A stretch of 64,000 bases of DNA from JAWLHU01 sp049325315 (GCA_049325315.1 JBMONB010000074.1:1-64000), one strand, 5' to 3'; positions 32,464 to 41,001 are shown, counted from the first letter of the stretch. Notes: a model not told the origin generated them from the sequence alone. A program made the numbers and translations.

Positions 32464-32492
32464 GTGACAACTTGGGAATTGCCTGTTATACT
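32464..32492 (+). promoter_or_regulatory. Promoter of the ArsR-type gene
   Basis: GTGACA (32464-32469), a 17-base spacer and TATACT (32487-32492) precede the ArsR-type gene by 34 bases. Confidence 0.6.
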
Positions 32493-32526
32493 TAAGTGCA
32501 ACCTTAAAGCGTGGAGGAGGACGGCG

Positions 32527-32883
32527 ATGGAAGAGATGGACGTACGCCTGCTGGAGCGGCAGGCTGACATCTGCAAGGCTCTGGGGAACGTTAAGCGGCT
32601 TCAGATTATCTACCTACTCAAGAACGGCGAAATGACCGCCGGCGACATTGCAGGGGCCCTGGAGACGACTCCCGCCAACGCCTCGCAGCACCTCCACGCG
32701 ATGAAGCAGGCCGGAATTCTCGAAAGCCAGCGCCAGGGCAGCAATATTTACTACCGTGTGGCGGATCCTTCTGTGCTCGACGCCTGCAGCGTTGTCCGGA
32801 CCGTCCTCCGGGAACAGCTTCGGCGGGAACAGTCGATCCTACATACCAGTATCTCCATGGCAGATCGTGACCACCGGCGATAG
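32527..32883 (+). CDS. ArsR-family winged-helix regulator, divergent from DUF302
   Basis: This 118-residue protein has ALGNVKRLQIIYLLKNGEM, a helix-turn-helix (AGDIAGALETTPANASQHLH) and a wing (RQGSNIYYRVAD). It is closely similar to the regulator at 5498. No obvious metal-binding CxC motif is present, though C18-like and later Cys residues exist. The ATG has GGAGGAGG at good spacing. It probably represses itself and the DUF302 gene through the palindrome between them. Confidence 0.88.
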   Translation: MEEMDVRLLERQADICKALGNVKRLQIIYLLKNGEMTAGDIAGALETTPANASQHLHAMKQAGILESQRQGSNIYYRVADPSVLDACSVVRTVLREQLRREQSILHTSISMADRDHRR

Positions 32884-33019
32884 GGAGCCGGTGGTTCCTT
32901 TTTGTTACCCCCCGGGGCCACATGGTGACCATTCTTGGACAACGGGCCGCCCTTTCTCTTCCCCACCGGGCGCTCCTCCGGTACGATGAAGGAGCAGACC
33001 TGATGAAGGAGGGAACAGC

Positions 33020-33919
33020 GTGGCCGTCGTACTTGTGGCCGGTGGAACGGGGTTCATCGGTTCACACATTGTCAGGGAACTGATCAAGCAAGGTCATCGG
33101 GTAGTGGCAATGACCCGCAATCCGGAGCGCTCCCGCAGCGGTGTCCCGGCGGGCGTAGACCTGCGGCAGGGGGATGTAGCCGATGCCGCCTCCCTGGAGC
33201 GGGCGCTGGCGGGTATCGATGCGGTGGTGGCCGCTGTCCAGTTTCCGAACCACCCGGTGGAGAACCCGCGCAAGGGATACACCTATGTAAAGGTTGACGG
33301 CGAGGGAACGATCCGGCTGGTGGAGGCGGCCCGGAAAAACGGTGTCAAGCGATTCGTCTACCTCTCCGGCGCCGGTACCCGGGAAGGGCAGACCGCCCCC
33401 TGGTTCAAAGCCAAGCTAATGGCCGAGCAGGCGGTTCGCGACAGCGGGATCCCCTTCACGATCTTCCGTCCCTCGTGGGTATATGGGCCCGAAGACCGGA
33501 GCCTCAACAAGTTTGTCACCTTCGCCCGGTGGCTGCCCTTTATTCCGGTGGTAGGCGACGGCAAGACACGGGTGCAGCCGGTCTTTGTGGGCGACCTGGC
33601 CCGGGCGGTGGCCGCCAGCATCGAGATGGAGGCGGCCGTCAACCAGGTGTACGAGATCGGCGGGCCGCAGGCGTTGACGATGGATGAGATCATCCGCACC
33701 ATGCTGCGGGCCCTGGGCCGCAACCGCCCGCTGGTGCATCATCCGGTCTGGTTCATGAAGCTGGCCACCATTCCCCTGCAGCTGCTGCCGACGCCCCCCC
33801 TCTCCCCCACCGCAGTCGACTTCGTGGTCATGGAGGAGCCGGTGGACAATTCGGCCCTGCTGCGGGACTTCAAGCTCCAGCTGACCCCGCTGGAAGAAGG
33901 GCTCTCCTATCTCAGATAG
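33020..33919 (+). CDS. NAD(P)-binding epimerase/NmrA-like protein (complex I NDUFA9 family)
   Basis: This 299-residue Rossmann-fold protein has the nucleotide-binding motif GGTGFIG at residues 8-14 and an atypical SDR relative layout (LSGAGTREGQ, then IFRPSWVYGPEDRSLNK). The usual YxxxK catalytic pair is not evident. It therefore resembles NDUFA9/NmrA-type NAD(P)H-binding proteins rather than an active epimerase. The GTG start has AAGGAGG at good spacing. The partner or substrate is unknown. Confidence 0.82.
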   Translation: MAVVLVAGGTGFIGSHIVRELIKQGHRVVAMTRNPERSRSGVPAGVDLRQGDVADAASLERALAGIDAVVAAVQFPNHPVENPRKGYTYVKVDGEGTIRLVEAARKNGVKRFVYLSGAGTREGQTAPWFKAKLMAEQAVRDSGIPFTIFRPSWVYGPEDRSLNKFVTFARWLPFIPVVGDGKTRVQPVFVGDLARAVAASIEMEAAVNQVYEIGGPQALTMDEIIRTMLRALGRNRPLVHHPVWFMKLATIPLQLLPTPPLSPTAVDFVVMEEPVDNSALLRDFKLQLTPLEEGLSYLR

Positions 33920-33929
33920 CTCCTAAAGA

Positions 33930-33960
33930 AGCCCGCCCCTATCTCTACTGGGGGCGGGCT
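33930..33960 (+). terminator. Terminator after the NAD(P)-binding protein gene
   Basis: GCCCGCCCC and GGGGCGGGC form a stem followed by TCTCTCT. It overlaps the 3' end of the convergent methyltransferase gene. Confidence 0.7.
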
Positions 33961-36356
33961 CTCTCTATGCGGATGATCCCCTCTTGCACACGGTAGACCG
34001 GGCGCTGCCGGTACGTCCGCCCGTGCCGCAACGGGAAGGATCTGCCCAGGTATGAATCCAGGCTGCCCGTCTCTAACCCCCAGGCTCCACCCAGCAGGAT
34101 CGCCAGCACCTCCGCTACTCGCTCTCCCGCCTCGCTCACGCCGATCTGCCCGCCAGCCCGGACCAGGGGCGCCAGGCTGTCCCACCGCTCCGCCAGCAGC
34201 GCCCCACCCCCGTAGCCCCCTGGCCGGCAGCGGCCCAGCAGAATCCCCAGGGCATAGCTCACCCAGGCCTCGGCCAACTCGGCAGGGGTACGGCGGGGCG
34301 GCTCCACCGGGTGAATTCGCTCCCGAATCGCAGCGCTCCCCCCGGGTGAGAGCCCAAGCCCTTCATCGATCAGCCTTTCCAGGAACGTCTCTCGCTCCGC
34401 CAGACGCAGGCGCAGGTCAGTCAGGTCGGACTGGTCGGGCAGCGGGGGCTGCCGGAAGTACGGGCTCAGCTCGTTCAGTTGATCGAGCCGCCGCGCCAAG
34501 TCGATGCACTCCGCCACCGCACCCGCCACCACCGCCCGGTCTACCCGGGGCCAGGGAATCCGGTTCAGGTCAGCCTCCACGATATTGACCGTCGGATTGA
34601 AGCCGGTCGTAAAGCCAGCGATGGGATGGTTCAAAAGCGCCAGGAGCACCGGCTCATCCGCCAGGTCGTGCGGAAAAAGTGCGTTAGACGCCTGGTCGAA
34701 GAGGAAGCCAGGCGGCATGACCCGGGCGGTGACAGAGCCGCCGGTGACCGAACTGTAGGTCACCCCCTCCCGGAACTGGAAGGGAAGGTTGCGTATGGCG
34801 GCCCGGGGGAAGGAGCGCAGCTCACGCCCCCCATCGCCCCAGTTTAGCACGTGAACGACATTGCCAAACCAGCGGACCGGGCCGCCTCCCTTCATGTAAG
34901 GAAACCAGCGCTTTGCTGAGCGGGCGGCCTCCGCAGTGGACCGGCAGTCGAAGTCGACCGCCTCCAGCCCCACCTCCCACCAATACCGCACAAACCGGCC
35001 GTTGTCGGCGGTGGTGATGCCCCGGCAGAACCGGGCGTGGTCGCCCAGCCGCTCCCCCCGCTGGTAACGACCGCGGAGCTCGTCGGGCAGCCAGTAGATC
35101 CAGGGCGTTCCGGGCAGATCACGGTAGGACGCCTGTGGGGTGCGGCGGAGGCCTTTCCCGCCGAGGGCGGCCTCCAGGGCGAACTGCTTCTCCTCTTCAC
35201 CACCATCCAACAGGCGGATATAGACCCCCTCGGCAGCAGCCCGCCGGACCGGGTCATCTTCCCGGCGGAGGACAAAGGCCGCTGTGTTCACCTTCTCGCC
35301 GCCGATCTCGGCAAAGGCGCCAGGTCCGAGGTGGGCCACGGTCTCAATCGCCGTCCGATCCAGAAGCGCCTTCCTGAGCGCCTCGTAGGAGCCGATGAAC
35401 ATGAAGGATGACTGAGCGATCATGGCCACCCGCCCGCCCGGCGCCAGCCACTCCACGCACCGCTGCAGAAAGGCGGTGTAGAGGTCGCCCTTCCCCTCGG
35501 GGTAGGCCGACTCCAGGTGGGCGGCCAGAGTGGGTTCGGCGTTCTTGCGGGCCATATAGGGTGGGTTGGTCAGCACCACGTGAAAGAGCCCCGCCGGTCC
35601 GGTCTCCCGGTCGAGCACCCCCAGCGGTGCGGGGACGCAGTATAGGTGGACCGGCTCGGCTCCAGCCTTCAGGCGGACCACCGACCGCGCCACCGCCAGC
35701 ACGGCGGGGTCGATATCCACCCCGTAGAGGTTGTGCTCCAGGATCGCCCCGGGGATCTCCGCGACGGAGGTGACCGAGGGCGCAACGGGCCAGCCGGCCT
35801 CCCCGGCACGCTCCAGCTCCTCGGCGTAGCAGCGGGCCAGCAGGTCGTAGATGGCCAGGCCGAAGTGCATGGTCCCGCAGCCAGGGTCGAGCACCCGGAT
35901 CTCCCGAGCCAGCCTTGGCCTGTCGACCGTGGAGCCAGGGCCGGACTCCTCCCGGACCAGGTAGGCCAGTTCCCCCCGCAGTGACGAATCCGGGTGCATC
36001 TCCAGCCAGAGGCGGCCCAGGCTGTTCTCCACCAGGAAGCGGACGATCCAGGCTGGGGTGAAGAGCTGGGTCGCCGCCGGAATCTCCCCGGCCGGCACCT
36101 TCTCCCCCTGCTTGAGCAGCCGCTCGAAGACCCGCTCCTTCGCCTCCTCCTGGGCATACTGGTGCGCCCAGCCCAGGGTCTCGGGCTGGGTCCAGACCGG
36201 CTCCAGCACCGGGTCCGACAGCAGGCCGGCCAGGGCCGGATCTATGGTGGCACCCGTCATCCGGCGGGCCAAGAGGTCGATCAGCCCGTCCCGACCAAGC
36301 CGGGGCAGCAGTTCCAGCACCAGGGCCCGCAGGGCGGCCCGTTGAGTAGGGTTCAC
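33945..36356 (-). CDS. Solitary PglX-like adenine-specific DNA methyltransferase
   Basis: This 803-residue protein has the PglX-type opening (EKVPAGEIPAATQLFTPAWIVRFLVENSLGRLW). The SAM-binding motif I is VLDPGCGTMHFGL and the N6-adenine motif IV is NPPY (TNPPYMARKN). A target-recognition-type C-terminal half follows. BREX PglX proteins are usually about 1,200 residues, so this is a short form. No pglZ, brxA, brxB, brxC, brxL or restriction gene is near. The GTG at 36356 with GGGGAGGAG upstream is preferred to an in-frame start about 35 codons earlier. It could be a BREX relic, a type IIG enzyme or an orphan methylase. Confidence 0.8.
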   Translation of the reverse strand: MNPTQRAALRALVLELLPRLGRDGLIDLLARRMTGATIDPALAGLLSDPVLEPVWTQPETLGWAHQYAQEEAKERVFERLLKQGEKVPAGEIPAATQLFTPAWIVRFLVENSLGRLWLEMHPDSSLRGELAYLVREESGPGSTVDRPRLAREIRVLDPGCGTMHFGLAIYDLLARCYAEELERAGEAGWPVAPSVTSVAEIPGAILEHNLYGVDIDPAVLAVARSVVRLKAGAEPVHLYCVPAPLGVLDRETGPAGLFHVVLTNPPYMARKNAEPTLAAHLESAYPEGKGDLYTAFLQRCVEWLAPGGRVAMIAQSSFMFIGSYEALRKALLDRTAIETVAHLGPGAFAEIGGEKVNTAAFVLRREDDPVRRAAAEGVYIRLLDGGEEEKQFALEAALGGKGLRRTPQASYRDLPGTPWIYWLPDELRGRYQRGERLGDHARFCRGITTADNGRFVRYWWEVGLEAVDFDCRSTAEAARSAKRWFPYMKGGGPVRWFGNVVHVLNWGDGGRELRSFPRAAIRNLPFQFREGVTYSSVTGGSVTARVMPPGFLFDQASNALFPHDLADEPVLLALLNHPIAGFTTGFNPTVNIVEADLNRIPWPRVDRAVVAGAVAECIDLARRLDQLNELSPYFRQPPLPDQSDLTDLRLRLAERETFLERLIDEGLGLSPGGSAAIRERIHPVEPPRRTPAELAEAWVSYALGILLGRCRPGGYGGGALLAERWDSLAPLVRAGGQIGVSEAGERVAEVLAILLGGAWGLETGSLDSYLGRSFPLRHGRTYRQRPVYRVQEGIIRIERARPQ

Positions 36357-36432
36357 GTAGGTCGCTCCTCCCCGATTCGTGACCCTTGGATCTTCGGCCC
36401 GGCCCGGGGCCGATCCTTCCGAGTCCAATGAG

Positions 36433-36460
36433 AACGCCCCCCGGAGGTCTCCGGAGGGCA
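36433..36460 (-). terminator. Hairpin after the Flp-type pilin gene
   Basis: GCCCTCCGGAG and CTCCGGGGGGC form a stem on the minus strand followed by GTTCTCATT. The T-run is poor, so termination may be partial. Confidence 0.4.
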
Positions 36461-36476
36461 TTACCGATTTCGCTGC

Positions 36477-36665
36477 TTACGTGCACGGACCGCCGGCTAC
36501 AGCGTCGCAGATTTGCTGGAAGAGCTGTTGTAGGGCGCTCCCCATGGCGCTAACGGCAAGGGCCGCAGCGACTGCAATGAGGGAGACAAGCAGGCCGTAC
36601 TCCAGTGTGCTCTGTCCATCCTGCGATACAAGCAGCCGGCGAAGCCAGGCATGCGCCTGGACCAT
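36477..36665 (-). CDS. Flp-type (type IVb) pilin-like small protein
   Basis: This is a 62-residue protein. A short basic leader precedes GQSTLEYGLLVSLIAVAAAL, the Flp/Fap pilin signature with Glu at position +5 of the mature pilin, then a hydrophobic helix. The C terminus ends in two Cys (QICDAVAGGPCT). The ATG at 36665 has GAAAGGTGG upstream. No tad/flp assembly genes lie in the window, so it must use machinery elsewhere or be a stray copy. Confidence 0.7.
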   Translation of the reverse strand: MVQAHAWLRRLLVSQDGQSTLEYGLLVSLIAVAAALAVSAMGSALQQLFQQICDAVAGGPCT

Positions 36666-36858
36666 TCGCCCCAACCACCTTTCGCTCAGGATTGTGACTG
36701 GCAACGGCCGCCGGGGCTCCCCCTCCACCGGTCGGTCTTACTAACTTCGCCCTCTTGCCTGGATAATCCTTCTAAATTGGCGGATCACATTGGGGCCACC
36801 CTTCTCTCTGCAGGAGAGTGACAGGCCGCACCGAATCCATCGAGCGGGAGGTGACCCC

Positions 36859-37935
36859 GTGCAGCCCGACTACCGTCTCCTCATTGACCGTGACAGCCCC
36901 GGCCGCTTTGAGCGGCTCTGCACCCTCCTGGCCCAGGTGGAACAGCTGGGCTCGCTTCGGCGCGCCACCGAGGCGCTCTCCACCTCGTACCGCTACGCCT
37001 GGGGGCTGATTCGCAAGGCGGAGGAGGCGATCGGGGCGCCGCTGCTGGTCAGCAAGGCGGGCGGGGCGGGTGGCGGCGGGGCCGAGTTGACCCCTGTCGC
37101 CCACGATCTGCTGCGCCGGCACCGGCTGCTCCAGCAGGAGCTGTCGAGTATTCTGGGGCCGGGGGCCCGCCATGACACCAGTGACCCGGTGCTCATGGCC
37201 AGCACCATCGGGCCGGTGGAGGCCGGGCTGGTGGATGCGCTGGTCACCGCCTACCGGGAGCAGACCGGGGCCTGGGTTCGCTACATTGCCGCGGGCAGCG
37301 GCCAGGCGCTGGTGGTGGCCCGCAGCGGTCGGGTCGACCTGGTGCTGACCCACGCCCCCGACCTGGAGGAGCAGTTCATTCAGGAGGGCTACGGCACCCG
37401 GCGCTACCCGCTGGCCTGCAACTCCTTCCTGCTCTGCGGACCCGCCGCCGACCCTGCCTTCATCGCCGGGGCGGGCTCGGCGCCCGAGGCGCTGCGGCGG
37501 ATTGCTGTGGCAGGGGCGCCCTTTGTCAGCCGGGCGGACCAGTCGGGCACCCATGTGAAGGAGATGCAGCTGTGGGCAGCCGCCGGAATCGCCCCGGCCG
37601 GCCCCTGGTACGAGGTCTGGCCCCTGGGCGGGCAGGGAAACGCCGCCACCCTGCGCCATGCGGTGTCGACCGGGGCCTACACCCTGATCGACTCGGCCAC
37701 CTTCACCATCGTGCAGCCACCGGGGTACGCTGTGCTCTGCCGCGCTGACCCACTTCTCCGGAACCTCTTCACCCTGATTCCGGTCCACCCGGGGCGCTTC
37801 CCCAAGGCCAACCATGCCGGGGCGGCTCGGTTCATCGCCTGGGCTACGGGGCCGGAGGGGCGGGCGGTCATCTCATCCTTCGGGGTGCGGGCGCACGGGC
37901 TGCCGCTCTTTCAACTGCCCGACCCCTGCGCGTAG
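36859..37935 (+). CDS. ModE-like HTH fused to a TupA-like tungstate-binding domain
   Basis: This is a 358-residue one-component regulator. The first 110 residues match the ModE/LysR-type winged helix (SLRRATEALSTSYRYAWGLIRKAEEAIGAPLL). The rest is a periplasmic-binding-protein fold of the TupA kind without a signal peptide (MASTIGPVEAGLVDAL, GSGQALVVARSGRVDLVLTHAP, SRADQSGTHVKEMQLW). The fusion would sense oxyanion inside the cell. The GTG has GGGAGGTG upstream; the longer in-frame ATG start is less likely. It lies directly upstream of tupABC and the twin operators, so it probably controls them. Confidence 0.87.
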   Translation: MQPDYRLLIDRDSPGRFERLCTLLAQVEQLGSLRRATEALSTSYRYAWGLIRKAEEAIGAPLLVSKAGGAGGGGAELTPVAHDLLRRHRLLQQELSSILGPGARHDTSDPVLMASTIGPVEAGLVDALVTAYREQTGAWVRYIAAGSGQALVVARSGRVDLVLTHAPDLEEQFIQEGYGTRRYPLACNSFLLCGPAADPAFIAGAGSAPEALRRIAVAGAPFVSRADQSGTHVKEMQLWAAAGIAPAGPWYEVWPLGGQGNAATLRHAVSTGAYTLIDSATFTIVQPPGYAVLCRADPLLRNLFTLIPVHPGRFPKANHAGAARFIAWATGPEGRAVISSFGVRAHGLPLFQLPDPCA

Positions 37936-37939
37936 AGGA

Positions 37940-37968
37940 TTGTCAGGCGTCCGAAAACGCGCTATGCT
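37940..37968 (+). promoter_or_regulatory. Promoter of the tungstate transport operon
   Basis: TTGTCA (37940-37945), a 17-base spacer and TATGCT (37963-37968) form a sigma-A promoter. The -10 is embedded in the first operator palindrome, so bound regulator should block transcription. Confidence 0.65.
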
Positions 37969-37984
37969 TTAGGAGAGCATAACG
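37960..37984. promoter_or_regulatory. Operator 1 of tupABC
   Basis: CGCTATGC, 9 bases and GCATAACG form a palindrome on the -10 element. A second copy lies 61.5 bases downstream. The arms resemble ModE-type boxes. Confidence 0.6.
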
Positions 37985-38016
37985 GTGGCCGTGTCAACCG
38001 GGCCGCCGTTCTTTTC
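37984..38016 (+). terminator. Hairpin with T-rich tail between the two tup operators
   Basis: GGTGGCC and GGCCGCC can pair (one G-U) and are followed by GTTCTTTTC. It may end the regulator transcript or attenuate tupA. Confidence 0.45.
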
Positions 38017-38021
38017 ACCCC

Positions 38022-38045
38022 CGTTATGCAAGAGAGAGCATAACG
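38022..38045. promoter_or_regulatory. Operator 2 of tupABC
   Basis: CGTTATGC, 8 bases and GCATAACG form a near-perfect palindrome 22 bases before the tupA start codon. Its distance from operator 1 is about six helical turns. Confidence 0.6.
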
Positions 38046-38067
38046 AATTCGGGAGGGACCGCATCCC

Positions 38068-38925
38068 ATGAAGTGGCTGCGCCAACTCGCCGCCCTGGTG
38101 GCCACCGCCGCCCTGCTGAGCGGCTGCGGAGCGGGTTCGACGCCCGGCTCATCGGACCGGACGGTGATTCTCGCCACCACCACCTCCACCCAGGACAGTG
38201 GCCTGCTGGACGTACTGCTCCCGCTCTTCGAGAAGCAGAGCGGATACCAGGTAAAGCCCATCGCTGTGGGGACCGGCCAGGCGCTGGTCATGGGGGAGCG
38301 GGGCGAGGCGGATTTGCTCCTGGTCCACGCCCCCGCCTCGGAGCGGGTCCTGGTGGAGAAGGGCGTGGCGGTCAACCGCCGGCTGGTGATGCACAACGAC
38401 TTTGTCATCGTGGGCCCCCCCGGCGACCCGGCCGGGGTAAAGGGGGTCCGAACCGGGGCGGAGGCGCTGGCCCGCATCGCTCAGGCCGGGGCGCCCTTCT
38501 TCTCCCGAGGCGACAACTCGGGCACCCACCAGAAGGAGCTCGCCCTCTGGAAGGCCACAGGGTTGACCCCGGAGGGCCGGTGGTACCAGCAGACCGGCTC
38601 CGGCATGGGGCAGACCCTGAACGTGGCCAGTGAGAAGGGTGGCTATGCCCTCACCGATCGGGCCACCTTTCTCTCGCTGCGCAAGCACCTGAAGCTGGAG
38701 CTGGTGCTGGAGGGCGATGCACCACTCCTGAACATCTACCACGTGATGCAGGTCAACCCGGCGAGGTTCGACCGGGTAAACGCTGAGGGGGCGAAGGCGC
38801 TGGCCGACTTCTTCCTCTCGCCCGAGGCGCAGGAGGCGATTGGCCGGTTCGGTGTGGACCGCTACGGTCAGCCGCTCTTCTTCCCCGATGGCGGCAAGCA
38901 GGAGTCCGATCTGGCAGGGGGGTAG
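38068..38925 (+). CDS. tupA: Tungstate-binding lipoprotein
   Basis: This 285-residue lipoprotein has a signal peptide with lipobox LLSGC (Cys 20). The mature domain begins with the family hallmark ILATTTSTQDSGLLD. Further oxyanion-site elements are GTGQALVMGERGEADLLLVHAP and FFSRGDNSGTHQKEL. TupA proteins bind tungstate with higher affinity than molybdate. It is the first gene of tupABC, after the twin operators. Tungstate use would suit tungsten- or molybdenum-pterin enzymes, but the substrate choice is by family only. Confidence 0.92.
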   Translation: MKWLRQLAALVATAALLSGCGAGSTPGSSDRTVILATTTSTQDSGLLDVLLPLFEKQSGYQVKPIAVGTGQALVMGERGEADLLLVHAPASERVLVEKGVAVNRRLVMHNDFVIVGPPGDPAGVKGVRTGAEALARIAQAGAPFFSRGDNSGTHQKELALWKATGLTPEGRWYQQTGSGMGQTLNVASEKGGYALTDRATFLSLRKHLKLELVLEGDAPLLNIYHVMQVNPARFDRVNAEGAKALADFFLSPEAQEAIGRFGVDRYGQPLFFPDGGKQESDLAGG

Positions 38926-38929
38926 CCCT

Positions 38930-39628
38930 ATGGACCTGTTCGGCGAGTCGATCGCACAGGCGATTCGGATGCTCGGCTCCAATGACCCGGAGGTCTGGCG
39001 GATCACCCTGCTCACGCTGCGGGTCTCGGGCACGGCGACGCTGATCAGCGTGCTGGTCGGGGTCCCGCTGGGGGTCTTTCTGGCGCTGCTGCGGGTCTCC
39101 AGCCGGGGGTTCCTGGTCAGCCTGATCAACTCGGGCATGGGGCTCCCGCCGGTGGTCGCGGGGCTCCTGGTCTCCATGCTGCTCTCCCGCTATGGCCCGC
39201 TGGGCCACCTGGACCTGATCTTTACCCCGACGGCGATGGTGATCGCCCAGAGCGTGATCGCCGTGCCCATTGTCACCGGCTTTACCCTGGCCGGGGTGCA
39301 GCAGCTGAACCCGCGGCTGCCGCACCAGATTCTGGCCCTGGGCGCCTCGCGCCCGCAGCTCTACTGGCTCCTGATTCGAGAGGCCCGGCTGGCGGTGCTG
39401 GCCGCCATTATGGCCGGGTTCGGGCGGGTGGTGGCCGAGGTGGGCGCCTCGATGATGGTGGGCGGCAACATTCAGGGGCAGACCCGGGTCCTGACCACCG
39501 CCACGGTGATGGAGGTCAACAAGGGCGAGTACCCGATTGCCATCGCTCTCTCGTTCATTCTCCTGATGCTGGTCTGGCTGGTCACCTACGGCCTGACCTG
39601 GCTCCAGCAGAGGGGGCGAACCTCATGA
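38930..39628 (+). CDS. tupB: Tungstate ABC transporter permease
   Basis: This 232-residue membrane protein has five to six segments and the conserved cytoplasmic loop GASRPQLYWLLIREARLAVL, which engages the ATPase. The in-frame extension upstream overlaps tupA, whereas the ATG at 38930 has AGGGGGG at correct spacing. It begins 5 bases after tupA and its end overlaps tupC by 4 bases. Confidence 0.93.
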   Translation: MDLFGESIAQAIRMLGSNDPEVWRITLLTLRVSGTATLISVLVGVPLGVFLALLRVSSRGFLVSLINSGMGLPPVVAGLLVSMLLSRYGPLGHLDLIFTPTAMVIAQSVIAVPIVTGFTLAGVQQLNPRLPHQILALGASRPQLYWLLIREARLAVLAAIMAGFGRVVAEVGASMMVGGNIQGQTRVLTTATVMEVNKGEYPIAIALSFILLMLVWLVTYGLTWLQQRGRTS

Positions 39629-40380
39629 GCGCCCTGCTGGAGGTAACGGGGCTCTCGGTGGAGCGGGGCGGCCGCCGGGTGGTCGACGTGGAGCGCCTGG
39701 CCATTGCGCCGGGCGAGGTGCTGGCGGTGATCGGCCCCAACGGGGCAGGCAAGTCGAGCCTGCTGCACGGGCTGGCGCTGCTGGAACCGGCCCGGTTTGC
39801 GCAGTACCGCTGGGCCGGGCGGGCGGTCAGGCTGCCGGAGGAGGCGCAGGCGCTCCGGCGGGAGATGGCGGTGGTCTTCCAGCAGCCGCTCCTGCTGGAC
39901 GGCTCGGTGCTGGAGAATGTGGGCATGGGGCTGAAGCTGCGGGGCCAGCCCGCCTCCCGCTGGCGGCAGGAGGCCCAGGCAATGCTCGACCGGCTCGCCA
40001 TCGGCCACCTGGCCCAGCGCCCGGCCCGGCAGCTCTCGGGGGGCGAGGCGCAGCGGGTCTCCATCGCCCGGGCGCTGGCAACCAGGCCCCGCTTGATCTA
40101 CCTGGACGAGCCCTTCGGGGCGCTGGACGTGCTGGCCCGCTCCGCCCTGCTGCGGGACCTGAAGGCGCTGCTGACCGCCGAGGGTACGGCGGCGCTCTTC
40201 GTCACCCACGACTTCACCGAGATTCCGCCCCTGGCCGACCGGGTGGCGGTTATGGACTCCGGCCGGGTGGTGCAGATTGGCACGCCGCAGGCGGTCTTCA
40301 ACCAGCCCGCCACCGATCTGGTGCGGGAGCTGGTGCAGGTGGCCCACGATCTGGTTCGGACGCTACGAACACCCCGGTAG
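39625..40380 (+). CDS. tupC: Tungstate ABC transporter ATP-binding protein
   Basis: This is a 251-residue ATPase with Walker A GPNGAGKSS, the ABC signature LSGGEAQRV, Walker B LIYLDEP and the H-loop FVTHDFTE. It energises uptake by TupB. The ATGA overlap with tupB indicates translational coupling. The C-terminal 20 residues are a short extension, not a TOBE-like domain. Confidence 0.94.
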   Translation: MSALLEVTGLSVERGGRRVVDVERLAIAPGEVLAVIGPNGAGKSSLLHGLALLEPARFAQYRWAGRAVRLPEEAQALRREMAVVFQQPLLLDGSVLENVGMGLKLRGQPASRWRQEAQAMLDRLAIGHLAQRPARQLSGGEAQRVSIARALATRPRLIYLDEPFGALDVLARSALLRDLKALLTAEGTAALFVTHDFTEIPPLADRVAVMDSGRVVQIGTPQAVFNQPATDLVRELVQVAHDLVRTLRTPR

Positions 40381-40442
40381 GCAGGAAGCGAGCCAGCCGG
40401 GGTGGAATTTTACCTGGATGAGATGGATCGGGGGATGGGTCG

Positions 40443-40958
40443 ATGAATGAAAAGTGGCGTCCATACGTCTCGTTCTTGAAGGACATCGCCCTCGGTGTTG
40501 TCCTCTGGTTTGTGATCACCCAGTTCGTCGGCGAGGCCCGGCAGATTCCGTCGGGCTCCATGGAGCCGACGATTCAGATCGGCGACCGCGTGTGGACCGA
40601 CAAGCTCTTCCTGCGCTTCGGGGAGATCCAGCGGGGCGATATCGTCGTCTTTTCCCCGCCCGAGCCCTCGGAGTACCCCTATATCAAGCGGGTGATCGCC
40701 GTGCCCGGTGACACGGTCGAGGTGAAGGGCGGCAAGGTGATTATCAACGGGTCGCCGGTTGCGGAGCCCTATGTGGTGGAGCCGCCGATCTACAACTATG
40801 GCCCGGCGAAGGTGCCACCCGGGGAGTACTTCGTGCTGGGCGACAACCGGAACCACTCCAACGACAGCCACCGGTGGGGCTTCCTCCGGCGGGAGAAGAT
40901 CTCCGCCCGGGCGGTCTTCCGGTTCTGGCCCTTCGACCGGCTGGGTGCGATCGAGTAG
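40443..40958 (+). CDS. lepB: Signal peptidase I
   Basis: This 171-residue membrane enzyme removes signal peptides. It has one N-terminal membrane helix (IALGVVLWFVITQFV). The catalytic Ser is in PSGSMEPT and the general-base Lys in YIKRVIAVPGD. Box E is GDNRNHSNDSHRWG. The short length is the Gram-positive SipS type. It stands between tupC and a bidirectional terminator. Confidence 0.96.
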   Translation: MNEKWRPYVSFLKDIALGVVLWFVITQFVGEARQIPSGSMEPTIQIGDRVWTDKLFLRFGEIQRGDIVVFSPPEPSEYPYIKRVIAVPGDTVEVKGGKVIINGSPVAEPYVVEPPIYNYGPAKVPPGEYFVLGDNRNHSNDSHRWGFLRREKISARAVFRFWPFDRLGAIE

Positions 40959-40965
40959 CAGCGAA

Positions 40966-41000
40966 AAACCCCCTCTCCAGCGTCGGAGAGGGGGTTCGTG
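40966..41000. terminator. Bidirectional terminator between lepB and map
   Basis: CCCCCTCTCC and GGAGAGGGGG form a strong stem. The minus-strand side has TTTTT after it, so it ends map best; the lepB side has only GTTCGTG. Confidence 0.85.
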
Positions 41001-41001
41001 C

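Noticed and set aside
33945..36356. A complete BREX defence system
   Set aside because: No pglZ, brxA, brxB, brxC or brxL gene is nearby; the flanks encode an NAD(P)-binding protein and a pilin.
37985..38015. Independent small gene between the regulator and tupA
   Set aside because: The gap is only about 130 bases and is fully explained by the promoter, two operators and a hairpin.
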